From NCBI GenBank assembly GCA_022842245.1, contig JALHPZ010000048.1:1-32590 (forward strand): DNA of 32,590 bases, written 5' to 3'. This DNA is from Gemmataceae bacterium (lineage in GTDB: Bacteria; Planctomycetota; Planctomycetia; Gemmatales; Gemmataceae). Of the stretch, positions 1 to 7,093 are shown in pieces. Position numbers and translations under genes: made by a program. How positions within the stretch are numbered: position 1 is the first letter of the stretch; every line of letters begins with the position of its first letter. Below the pieces are notes generated by a model. It had not been told where the DNA came from, did not search any database, and saw only the letters and a program-made list of their open reading frames with translations.

Positions 1-1952
1 CGCGGCGGCGGCGGGTGCGGCGGGCGCTGGCCGGTTCCCTCGCCGCGCTGGTCGCCGTGGCGGCCGGCGCCGCCTGGATCGTGCGCGAACAACGCTACGA
101 GCGCCAGCGCCAGGTCGAACGCGCCACCCTCGCGATCCAATCGACCCTGGACCGGATGCCCGACTACTTCGCCCGCTCGCTCTGGACCGACGCGCTGGGC
201 GCGCTCGACGACGGCGAACGGCTCCTCGGCACCGACCCCGATCCCGTGCTCCGCTCGCGGATCGCGCAGGCCCGCGCCGAGGCGAAGTTCCTCAAGGAAC
301 TCGAAGAGATCCGACTGCTGAAAGCCACCTTCAAGGACTTCAACTTCGTGGCGGACGACGCGCTCGCGCGCTACGAGGCCGCCTTCGCCGCGACGACCGC
401 GTTCGGGTCCCCGCCGCTCGATCCGTTCGGCCCCGACCGCGCTTCGTCCGCCGCGCGCTTGCGCGAGTCGCCGATCCGCGATGCCGTCGTCGCCGCGCTC
501 GACGACTGGGCGTTCACCGTGCCCGACATCGGGAAAGCGCGGGCGATCTTCCAGTTCACCGCCGACGCGACGGGGCAGGCGTGGCGGCGAACCCTGCCAC
601 CGACCGACGCGGACCATCTTGGGTACAAGACGATTCTCGATGCGATTCCCGCGGCGGATCGATCGCCGGCGCTGATCGGGCAGTTCGGCCAGCGGATCGA
701 ACAGCGCGGCGGCGACGGCGTCGGCGTGATCCTCGCCGGACTCACGCGCTACCCCAACGATTTCTGGCTGCACATGTACCACGGCTTCACCGCGCGGACC
801 GCGATGGCGCAGGCGACCGCCCTCCGCGCCGCCCTCGCCCTGAGGCCCGACGTCTTCGGTGCCCACGTCTACCTCGCGAGCGTGCTGCTCGATGGCCGCG
901 ACGCATCGCCTGATTCGCACCGGCAGGCGCTGGCCGTGGCCGAACGCCTCGTTCGCCTCTGGCCGGATGAGGCCCTCAGCCACAATTACCTCGGCGGCGC
1001 GCACGGACGGCTGAGCCACCACGCCGAAGCGGAACATCACTACCGCAAGGCGGTCGAACTGGAGAAGGGGCGCATCGCGCACATGCACTGGAACGGCCTC
1101 GGCCTCGTTTTGCGAAGGGCCGGGAAATGGGACGACGCGCTCGCCGCGTTCCTTTCGGGGCTGGCCGTCGCGCCGCCGAACGAACCGTACCTTCCGCAGA
1201 ACGCCGGCGACACCTTGATGGTGCTGGGCCGATACAACGAGGCGATCGCCCACTACGAAATGGCCCGCCGGAACGGAATGACCGGCCCGGGGCCTCACGT
1301 GGGCCTGGGGGCAGCTTATTCGGCCCTCGGCCAACCGACGGAGGCCGAGAAACAATTCCGGCTCGCCGAGCAGCAGAAGGATGTGCCATCGTATTACCTG
1401 TTCCTGGCGGCGATGCTCGCCGAGCGCGATCCCCGATCCAAGGTTCCCGCGATCCTCCGGGAGCGAGCCGGGCGGCTGGCACCCGGCACGAATGAACCAA
1501 TCGAACAACGGGTCGCCCGACTCAAGGCGGGCGGGAAGAAGCAGGAACTCCGCGCACTCCTCGACACGGCGTTCGCGAACGTTCGGAACAACGCTCGCGT
1601 GGCCTACGAGTACGGTGCCTTCCATTTCGAGGAACGGAACTACGCCGAAGCGGCGCGCGGCTATGGTCGCTTCGCCGAATTACAGCCGAAGTTATGCGCG
1701 GCGCATTGCAATCTGGGCGCGTCGCTCGCTCAGCTCAAGCGATACGACGAAGCGATCAAAGCGTACGAGAAAGCCGTCGAAGTCGATGCGAAGGACGCCG
1801 GGGCCTGGTTCTGGCTGGCGAACACGTATCGGCTGGCGAATCGCCCGCAGGACGCGCTCAAGGCCGTCCGCGAATCGAACCGGCTCGACCCTAACGACCC
1901 GATGGCGCGGGAGCTCTTGACGCTTTTGGAAGCCGGGTCGAAGAAGCAATAA
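1..1952 (+). CDS. TPR-repeat membrane protein, 5' end outside window (probable C-terminal part of a Ser/Thr kinase)
   Basis: The reading frame is already open at the window edge (Arg codons run into the GTG at position 15), so the N-terminus is missing. Counting from that GTG, residues about 5-22 form one membrane helix preceded by arginines. A charged linker rich in Glu and Arg follows, then tetratricopeptide repeats at roughly 320-455 and 530-630; the last two have clear TPR spacing of Gly/Ala, Tyr, Ala and Pro. In planctomycetes this order (basic stretch, one helix, coiled linker, TPRs) is typical of the region after a Hanks-type kinase domain, so a cytoplasmic kinase domain probably lies upstream; that is inference because it is not in the window. 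The TPRs would act as a protein-binding sensor. The gene ends at TAA 1950-1952. No terminator was recognised directly after it on this strand. Confidence 0.8.
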   Translation, partial: RRRRVRRALAGSLAALVAVAAGAAWIVREQRYERQRQVERATLAIQSTLDRMPDYFARSLWTDALGALDDGERLLGTDPDPVLRSRIAQARAEAKFLKELEEIRLLKATFKDFNFVADDALARYEAAFAATTAFGSPPLDPFGPDRASSAARLRESPIRDAVVAALDDWAFTVPDIGKARAIFQFTADATGQAWRRTLPPTDADHLGYKTILDAIPAADRSPALIGQFGQRIEQRGGDGVGVILAGLTRYPNDFWLHMYHGFTARTAMAQATALRAALALRPDVFGAHVYLASVLLDGRDASPDSHRQALAVAERLVRLWPDEALSHNYLGGAHGRLSHHAEAEHHYRKAVELEKGRIAHMHWNGLGLVLRRAGKWDDALAAFLSGLAVAPPNEPYLPQNAGDTLMVLGRYNEAIAHYEMARRNGMTGPGPHVGLGAAYSALGQPTEAEKQFRLAEQQKDVPSYYLFLAAMLAERDPRSKVPAILRERAGRLAPGTNEPIEQRVARLKAGGKKQELRALLDTAFANVRNNARVAYEYGAFHFEERNYAEAARGYGRFAELQPKLCAAHCNLGASLAQLKRYDEAIKAYEKAVEVDAKDAGAWFWLANTYRLANRPQDALKAVRESNRLDPNDPMARELLTLLEAGSKKQ

Positions 1953-2199
1953 TGGCGAACGAAGACAACGGCGCGACCGGGATGGAAGCGGCCGCTTGTC
2001 GGCAACGAGTGGTCGATCCGCCGGGCCGTCAGCGAGAATCGGCGCAGGTCTCGATCGGGACGAAGCGGGTCGGGAGGTCGGGACGTCGAAACACCGTATT
2101 TTCAAAGACTTGCGGCGGAATGGCGGAGTGGGTCCGGAAATCGCGAGTGGGTCCGCCGGGGGGTGGCGCGGGGGCGGCGGAGGAACTCGTGGGTTAACG

Positions 2200-2226
2200 A
2201 AAAAGCCTCCCGCGTTCGCGGGAGGC
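2200..2226 (-). terminator. Rho-independent terminator of the YTV-repeat protein gene
   Basis: A perfect inverted repeat (GCCTCCCGCG and its complement, 2205-2214 and 2217-2226) lies 20 bases past the stop of the minus-strand gene. Read on the minus strand it is followed by a run of five T (2200-2204). The stem is very GC-rich. Orientation and spacing fit the minus-strand gene only. The rest of the gap to the TPR gene (1953-2199) shows no convincing gene. Confidence 0.85.
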
Positions 2227-2246
2227 TTCTCGGCGTCAGCCGAAGG

Positions 2247-4523
2247 TTACTTCTTCTCGACCGGCTTGGCGGCGGGGGCCGTCGCCGGAGCGGCGGGGGC
2301 CATCGTCGGGCAGCCGCCGGTGGCGCAACCGGTGGTGCAACCCGTGTCGCAGGCCGACTCGCAGGTGTCCTTGCAGCACAGGCGGCCGCCGAAGATCCGG
2401 TTCACGAATTCGCGGATCGGCTTCTTCGGGGTGCAGACATCCGCAGCCGGGGCCGGCTCGCAGACCGGAGCGCACGGCTCGCCGCAGCTCGCCTTCTTCT
2501 TGAAGAGGTTGGCCAGCTTGCCGCAGGCGGTCGCGGCGCACGGATCGCAGGCGTCCTTGCCGCAGGCGTCCTTGGCACAGCCCTTGTTGCAGGTGTCACA
2601 GCCGGCGTTGCCGCAGTTGTCCACCGGCACCTTGCGCGTCACGACCGTCGGCACCATTTCCGTCACGGTGTAGGGCACCTTCACGGTCTGGCAGACCGGC
2701 ACCTGCTTCGTCAGCATGACCGGTACCTTCTTGGTCACGGTTTCCTTCACCATCTCCGTGACCTTCGTCGGCACGAGCTTCTTCGTCTCGACGCGCTCCA
2801 TGCGGCAGACCGTCGTCGGCACGAGCTTCTCGACGACCGTCGGCACCATCTTCGTCGTCGTCACGGGCACCATCTTCGTCACTTCCTCGGCGACGGTCTT
2901 CTCGACCTTCACCGGGACCTTCTTCGTCTCGACGACGTTGACCATGCGGGTCTGGTTGGTGGCCACGTCCTTGGACACCTTGAGGCCTTCGACGAAGACG
3001 CGGCCGGGGCCGCCGGTTTCGTAGGTCGGCGTGGTGGCGGGGATCGCCTTGGCGGCGTCGCCGAGGATTTCGCCGGAGCTGCCGGTGCCGGCCGCGCCGC
3101 CGGTGGCGCTGGCGTCGACGTAGGCGCCGTTCACCATCCGCTTGTTCGTCTGGGGCACGCGGCGGGTTTCGGTGACCATCGCGTTGCGGGTCACTTGCGT
3201 CGGCACCTTCTCGATGACGGTTTCCTTGACCATGCGGGTCACGGTCGTGGGCACCTTCTCGGTGACCTGACGCTTGACCTGGCGGGTGGTCGTGCAGGGG
3301 ACGGTTTCCTTGACGGTCCGCTTCACCATGCGGGTGACGGAGACGACTTCGGAGACGTCAACCATCTTGGTGACGGTGCGGGTCTCGGTGCGATCCGGCT
3401 CACGGACCATGGTCATGCCGTGGAGGCCGGGGCCGCCGCAGTTGCCGTTGCCGAGAACGCCGCTGGAGCCGGCGGAGGCGCCGAGGCCGGCGAGGCGGGC
3501 ACGGACCTTGTCGGCGAGGCTGGCGTCGTCGCGGCTGCCGCAGAGCTTGGCGAGCAGGCCGCCCTTGGGGCCGCACGTGGGCTTGCAGGGATCGCAGGGC
3601 TTGGCGCACGGATCGCAGGGCTTGGCGCAGGCGTCGCCCTTCGCGCACGGGTCGCACTTGCCGCAGGGGTCGCCGCAACCGTTCGCGCCGTTCGCGCACG
3701 GGTCGCACGTCGGCACGAGCTTGCAGGCGCCCTTGATCGTGACGGTTTCGGTCACGAGCTGCGGGACCTTCTTGCACACGGTTTTCGTCTCGACCACCGG
3801 CTCGCAGATCTCCTTCTCGACGCACTTGTTGTGCGTCTCGACGACGTTCTCGACGATCGTGCGAGTGACGTCCTTGCAGACGGTTTCAATCACCGGCTTG
3901 CAGACGACCTTCGCGCAGTCCTTGAGCACCGTCTCCGTCACCGGCTTGCAGACGGTGGTCGTGCAGTCCTTGTAGGTGACTTCGCAGACCGGCCGGCAGA
4001 CGTAAAAGTCCTTGCGCTCGACGATCGTCTCGCACACCGGCTTGCAGACCGTCACGGAGCATTCCTTGTACTCCGTCTCGCACACCTTCTTGTAGACGGT
4101 GTACTTGCATTCCTTCATGCACGTCTCGGCGACGCACTTGTTCACCGTCTCGCAGACCTTCTTGTTCACGGTCTCGTAGACGGGCTTGTAGTTGACACAA
4201 ACCTCTTCCTTCATGACCGTCTTGCAGACCGGCTTGCAGACGACTTCCTGCACCGTCTGGCAACCCTTCTCGGTGACCGTCTTCATGACGGTCTGCTTTT
4301 CTTCGCGGTAGCAGGTCTTGGTGACCGGCTTCATCACGGTTTCCGTGATGGTCTTGTAGCAGCCCCCCGACGGGGCGCATCCCGGCTGACAATCGGCGTG
4401 GCTGGCTTGCGCCACCGACACCGGCTGGCCCGGCGCGTACGACGTGCTGCCAGCATGACCGGCGAAGGCGAACGGTGCCACGCCAAGCACCATCGCCACA
4501 CAAAGACCCCATCGCATCCTCAT
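2247..4523 (-). CDS. Secreted Cys-rich YTV-repeat protein, probable cell-envelope structural protein
   Basis: 758 residues. Residues 1-21 are a signal peptide (basic start, hydrophobic core, Ala-Phe-Ala before the mature part). Residues about 56-260 are short repeats of the type Cys-Lys-Pro-Val-x-Glu-Thr-Val with regularly placed cysteines. Residues 267-330 are a Cys-Asp-Pro-Cys-rich block. Residues 380-465 and 520-635 hold a second, nearly Cys-free repeat class (Val-Thr-x-Met-Val-Pro-Thr-x-Val). A last Cys-rich block spans 636-740. This matches the planctomycete YTV repeat family (Pfam YTV), members of which were reported in the cell wall fraction of Rhodopirellula baltica. The likely role is a disulfide-crosslinked surface polymer; function here is inferred. 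The ATG at 4521-4523 has a GGAGGAG ribosome binding site 4 bases upstream, and a terminator follows. Long open frames on the opposite strand mirror the repeat composition. Confidence 0.88.
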   Translation of the reverse strand: MRMRWGLCVAMVLGVAPFAFAGHAGSTSYAPGQPVSVAQASHADCQPGCAPSGGCYKTITETVMKPVTKTCYREEKQTVMKTVTEKGCQTVQEVVCKPVCKTVMKEEVCVNYKPVYETVNKKVCETVNKCVAETCMKECKYTVYKKVCETEYKECSVTVCKPVCETIVERKDFYVCRPVCEVTYKDCTTTVCKPVTETVLKDCAKVVCKPVIETVCKDVTRTIVENVVETHNKCVEKEICEPVVETKTVCKKVPQLVTETVTIKGACKLVPTCDPCANGANGCGDPCGKCDPCAKGDACAKPCDPCAKPCDPCKPTCGPKGGLLAKLCGSRDDASLADKVRARLAGLGASAGSSGVLGNGNCGGPGLHGMTMVREPDRTETRTVTKMVDVSEVVSVTRMVKRTVKETVPCTTTRQVKRQVTEKVPTTVTRMVKETVIEKVPTQVTRNAMVTETRRVPQTNKRMVNGAYVDASATGGAAGTGSSGEILGDAAKAIPATTPTYETGGPGRVFVEGLKVSKDVATNQTRMVNVVETKKVPVKVEKTVAEEVTKMVPVTTTKMVPTVVEKLVPTTVCRMERVETKKLVPTKVTEMVKETVTKKVPVMLTKQVPVCQTVKVPYTVTEMVPTVVTRKVPVDNCGNAGCDTCNKGCAKDACGKDACDPCAATACGKLANLFKKKASCGEPCAPVCEPAPAADVCTPKKPIREFVNRIFGGRLCCKDTCESACDTGCTTGCATGGCPTMAPAAPATAPAAKPVEKK

Positions 4524-4597
4524 GATGCTCCTCCGGTGAAGGGAATGCGGTCCGCGGCTCCGCCGCGGCCGTCGGCCGATTCAGAAGAATCGATGCC

Positions 4598-4620
4598 GAC
4601 GGTATTCCCGGTAAAGTTCC
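4598..4620 (-). promoter_or_regulatory. Possible ECF-sigma-type promoter of the YTV-repeat gene
   Basis: On the minus strand GGAACTTT (4613-4620) is followed after 15 bases from GGAAC by GTC within CGTC (4598-4601). This resembles the GGAAC / GTC layout of several ECF sigma factor promoters. It would give a leader of about 65 bases before the start codon at 4523. Planctomycetes encode many ECF sigma factors, but the match rests on short motifs, so confidence is low. Confidence 0.25.
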
Positions 4621-4754
4621 TGTTCGTCGCGCGGTCGCGACGTTGGGCGCTCGGCCCGTCCGTCAGGGTTATCGGAAGGCCGGTCGTACCGGAACTAGCG
4701 GGGACTGCGCGCCGGGTCGTATTCGTTCGCCGATTCGCTCGCGTCGCACGGCGT

Positions 4755-4830
4755 GTAGCGGAAGTGAAGGGAGAGTTGGTTGTAGCGGCTGTAGCGAGGG
4801 GCCCGACCGGCCTAAAGAATCGCTACAACC
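4755..4830. repeat. GTAGCG direct repeats plus 10-bp inverted repeat in the 342-bp gap before the YTV gene
   Basis: GTAGCG occurs at 4755-4760, 4782-4787 and 4791-4796, and in inverted form at 4821-4826. The second and fourth copies lie in a perfect 10-bp inverted repeat, GGTTGTAGCG (4778-4787) and CGCTACAACC (4821-4830), separated by 33 bases. It lies between the end of the SGNH hydrolase gene and the YTV gene, both on the minus strand. It could be an operator cluster for the YTV gene or a hairpin in the hydrolase 3' region; no T-run follows in either direction. No gene was recognised in the gap 4524-4865. Confidence 0.4.
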
Positions 4831-4865
4831 GGCATAGTCCTTACCATGCTCAAAGTGCGCTCAAA

Positions 4866-5555
4866 TCACGGGTCGATCGTCGCCAGGATCGTCTGCGCGA
4901 CGAACTTGTTACCGGCTTCGTTCAGGTGGACGCGATCGCCGGTCAGGATGCCGCGGTCCTTGTCGTCGGCGTTCGCCTTCGCGAGGTGGTCGACGAACGC
5001 CTTGCGAAGGTCGCAGAGTTGAACCGATTCCTTCTTCGCGACCTTCCGGCTGATCTCGGAATACTCGTCGAGTTTGGAATCGAGCGGATTCGACTTCTTC
5101 TCGCCGATGACCGACGGCGTGCACAGGACGACGCGGGCGCCCTTCTCCTTGATCTTGCCGATGATGTCCGTCAGGCCGGCTTCGAAGTTCTCCGGCGACG
5201 TGCCCTTCTTCGGGTCCTTCTCGCCGTGCCAGACGTCGTTGATGCCGATGTAAATGACGACGAGCGTCGGCTTCTTGTCGAGTACGTCCTTCGTGAGGCG
5301 GCGTTGCAGGTCGGGCACCTTGTTGCCGCTGATTCCCGCGCCGATGACCTTGATATCGAGGTCCTTGTGCTTCTCGGCGAGGGTGTTCTTGATGACGGTG
5401 ACGTAGCCCTTCGGCCCGACGCCACCTTGCGTGATCGAGTCGCCGAGGAAGACGATGGTTTCGCCTTTCTTCAGGGGAATTTTCTCCTCCGCGTACAGGG
5501 GAGCGACAAGGGCGCAGGCCAGAAGTACCGCAGGAATAATTCGACTTGAGAGCAT
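4866..5555 (-). CDS. Secreted SGNH/GDSL-family hydrolase
   Basis: 229 residues from the ATG at 5553-5555, chosen because it has a GGAG ribosome binding site 8 bases upstream and starts a good signal peptide (residues 1-22, ending Tyr-Ala before Glu-Glu-Lys). The frame stays open further upstream, but that sequence is not signal-like. All SGNH blocks are visible: Gly-Asp-Ser with nucleophile Ser40, the block II Gly in Gly-Ile-Ser-Gly-Asn (74-78), Gly-Ile-Asn-Asp with Asn106, and the catalytic pair Asp207-x-x-His210. Such enzymes hydrolyse esters such as acyl or acetyl groups on lipids or polysaccharides; the substrate cannot be read from the sequence. Length is normal for a single-domain lipase_GDSL_2-type protein. 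It is expected in the periplasm or outside the cell. It shares strand with the YTV gene but is 342 bases away, so a common transcript is uncertain. Confidence 0.9.
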   Translation of the reverse strand: MLSSRIIPAVLLACALVAPLYAEEKIPLKKGETIVFLGDSITQGGVGPKGYVTVIKNTLAEKHKDLDIKVIGAGISGNKVPDLQRRLTKDVLDKKPTLVVIYIGINDVWHGEKDPKKGTSPENFEAGLTDIIGKIKEKGARVVLCTPSVIGEKKSNPLDSKLDEYSEISRKVAKKESVQLCDLRKAFVDHLAKANADDKDRGILTGDRVHLNEAGNKFVAQTILATIDP

Positions 5556-5687
5556 GGATAAACTCCGATTGGATGGGTGAATTCTTGTCGTTTCAGCCCC
5601 GAATTTCTGGTTGAGTACAAAACCTGAATAAAAGTAAAGAGCTAGTTTCCGACTGTAACTATGAAGCATAATTTGGCTGAGAGAAGC

Positions 5688-5707
5688 GAGAGGCATCCGT
5701 GCCTCTC
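5688..5707 (-). terminator. 8-bp hairpin, possible weak terminator
   Basis: GAGAGGCA (5688-5695) pairs perfectly with 5700-5707 around a four-base loop. On the minus strand it overlaps the stop codon of a short coding-like frame and is followed by a CT-rich stretch rather than a clean T-run. On the plus strand it could instead be the 5' hairpin of a transcript ending at 5933. Either reading is tentative. Confidence 0.35.
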
Positions 5708-5851
5708 TAATCCTTTCTTACGGTCGCCATCCAGCGCCCGTTCCCGTCCACGATGCCCACTGGGCTCGAGATAGGGACGAAAGGAATCCCCCCGCGTAAA
5801 GCATGGGGCCTCTCTGGTAAAGGCGGTTCGTCTTGTTTTGCTGGTCAGCAC
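5707..5851 (-). pseudogene. Possible decayed small gene (frame broken at a G run)
   Basis: A minus-strand frame ending at TAG 5707-5709 encodes a protein-like C-terminus (Pro-Val-Gly-Ile-Val-Asp-Gly-Asn-Gly-Arg-Trp-Met-Ala-Thr-Val-Arg-Lys-Asp). Going upstream it meets TGA at 5845-5847 with no normal start codon. A GTG start at 5849-5851 lies in another frame, and deleting one G from a G-run in the middle would join the two into a protein of about 47 residues. It could be a frameshifted remnant or chance. I do not recognise the family. Confidence 0.25.
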
Positions 5852-5901
5852 GCGCTAACGAGTTACCAGCCTAACGGCGCGAACCCAACGCCAATGCCCT
5901 T

Positions 5902-5933
5902 CACAGCCACGGGAAACCGTGGCTGTGTTGTTT
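5902..5933 (+). terminator. Strong terminator-like hairpin without a plus-strand gene in front
   Basis: CACAGCCACGG (5902-5912) pairs perfectly with 5917-5927 around a GAAA tetraloop, followed by TTGTTT (5928-5933). This is a textbook intrinsic terminator for plus-strand transcription, yet no plus-strand gene lies in 5556-5901. On the minus strand it sits about 105 bases after the thyX stop but lacks a T-run in that direction. It either ends an unannotated RNA or acts less efficiently for thyX. The remainder of the 476-bp gap is AT-richer than the surroundings near 5590-5680 and has no other recognised feature. Confidence 0.65.
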
Positions 5934-6031
5934 CATGAGTTGGTTATCTCCTTGATCCGTTACTCCCTTTTCAATGAGCTGGCAGCGTTTCAATCCATGT
6001 CGGTAGTGCATTTTCTGCGGTGTGATCGCAG

Positions 6032-6856
6032 TTACACCTTCGGGTAGGGCGTCTTGATTTCGAAGGTGCCGTCGGGCAGCGGGATCTTCTGGTAGTCGCC
6101 GAAGAGGTTCGGGCTGTCCTGCGCCAGCACGTCGAGGATGCGGTTGGCGAGCTTGCGGATTTCGGGTTCGGCACCGGTGGAGCCGCGCTGTTCGAGAAAG
6201 TGGCGCAGGGCGCGGGCGTTGGCCGTCACGAAGATCTTCGTTTCGGTGGCGTTGGGCAGGACGCTGCGGGCGGCCTGGCGGGCCGCCTTGCGGCGGGTGG
6301 TGCGGTCGGCGTCCGGGGGCAGCATCGCGGCGGTCGCAGCGGCGGGGTCGGCGAGTTTCGCGTTCAGGAGTTCCGCGAGCTTCACGTAGGCGGCGTGGGA
6401 CTGCTTCACGGCGTCGAGCCAGACGGCGTGCAGGTCCGGGTCGTTCGCGATGATGTCCGGCTCGACGTACTCGGCGACCGATTCGTCGACGTAGCGTTGG
6501 GAGAGCTGCGAATAACCGAAGCCCGCGCGGTGTCGGACCAGTTCGTGCGTGAGGCTGCGGCTCAGGCCCGTCAGGAGCAGGTTCCAGACGCCGTGCTCGA
6601 GCACCGAGCCGTGGCCAACTTGCTTGATGTGGTTCAGGTAGGTTGCGTTGCCGCCGGGCCGGGGCTTGGCGAAGCTCATGTAGCAGACGCGACCGGCGGT
6701 TTCGGCGAGGATTTCCGCCGGGACGTCGCTGTCGCTCTTCCAGTTCACGCCGTGATCGCCGAGGAAGCGTTCGAGTTCCGGGGCCTGCACGATCTGCTTG
6801 CCGACGAGGTAGACTTGGGGTTCGGTCAGGACGGTGACGGCGTCGGAAGTCGGCAT
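6032..6856 (-). CDS. thyX: FAD-dependent thymidylate synthase ThyX
   Basis: 274 residues. ThyX methylates dUMP to dTMP in the cytoplasm using methylene-tetrahydrofolate as carbon donor and NADPH through FAD. The protein has the ThyX core: Gly-His-Gly-Ser with Glu87-His88, then the flavin/dUMP motif Arg108-His-Arg followed by Ser116, Ser119 and Arg121-Tyr122. The usual signature is RHR, seven residues, Ser; here eight residues separate RHR from the Ser of Ser-Gln-Arg-Tyr. The start ATG (6854-6856) was preferred to the longer open frame because the upstream 82 residues look untranslated (Arg-rich, low similarity to a ThyX N-terminus) and a GAGG lies 11 bases before this ATG. No folate-dependent ThyA is visible in the window. 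It is divergent from the giant-protein pair, with a 237-bp shared upstream region. Confidence 0.93.
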   Translation of the reverse strand: MPTSDAVTVLTEPQVYLVGKQIVQAPELERFLGDHGVNWKSDSDVPAEILAETAGRVCYMSFAKPRPGGNATYLNHIKQVGHGSVLEHGVWNLLLTGLSRSLTHELVRHRAGFGYSQLSQRYVDESVAEYVEPDIIANDPDLHAVWLDAVKQSHAAYVKLAELLNAKLADPAAATAAMLPPDADRTTRRKAARQAARSVLPNATETKIFVTANARALRHFLEQRGSTGAEPEIRKLANRILDVLAQDSPNLFGDYQKIPLPDGTFEIKTPYPKV

Positions 6857-7015
6857 GAAGTCGCGGGCCTCGGCGTGGGAACTTGTACCGGATTTAACGT
6901 ATGCGCCGGACGCGGCGTGGGCCGTACAACGCGAGCAATTCGTCCGATTGCGGGGACCGGCGAAGCGGCGGGGAAGATTCGGGATTTCGCGAAGCGCCCG
7001 AACCTGCGGCGCGGG

Positions 7016-7021
7016 TATACT
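7016..7021 (+). promoter_or_regulatory. Candidate -10 box before the giant-protein pair
   Basis: TATACT lies 72 bases before the GTG start at 7094, in the region shared with thyX. No good -35 hexamer is seen at the expected distance, so this is only a candidate. The surrounding GTATAC is palindromic and could serve either strand. Confidence 0.25.
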
Positions 7022-7093
7022 CAGAAAGACCCGATTCGGGCGAATGATCTTCAAGTTTTTCGGTTTCCCTCCACGGTCTGAGGACGGCCGACC

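Noticed and set aside
1952..2197. 81-codon frame starting in a TAATG overlap after the TPR gene
   Set aside because: The composition (Gly/Arg/Ser-rich, no pattern) is not protein-like and there is no ribosome binding site; the overlapping start is probably chance.
2640..4360. Dense short direct repeats that might suggest a CRISPR array
   Set aside because: The repeats are irregular, in frame and encode YTV motifs; there are no uniform repeat and spacer units.
2163..5549. 1128-codon open frame on the plus strand, opposite the YTV and SGNH genes
   Set aside because: Its His/Leu/Asp/Arg-rich low-complexity sequence is the mirror of Val/Thr/Lys/Cys codons on the minus strand. The minus-strand genes have signal peptides, ribosome binding sites and family motifs.
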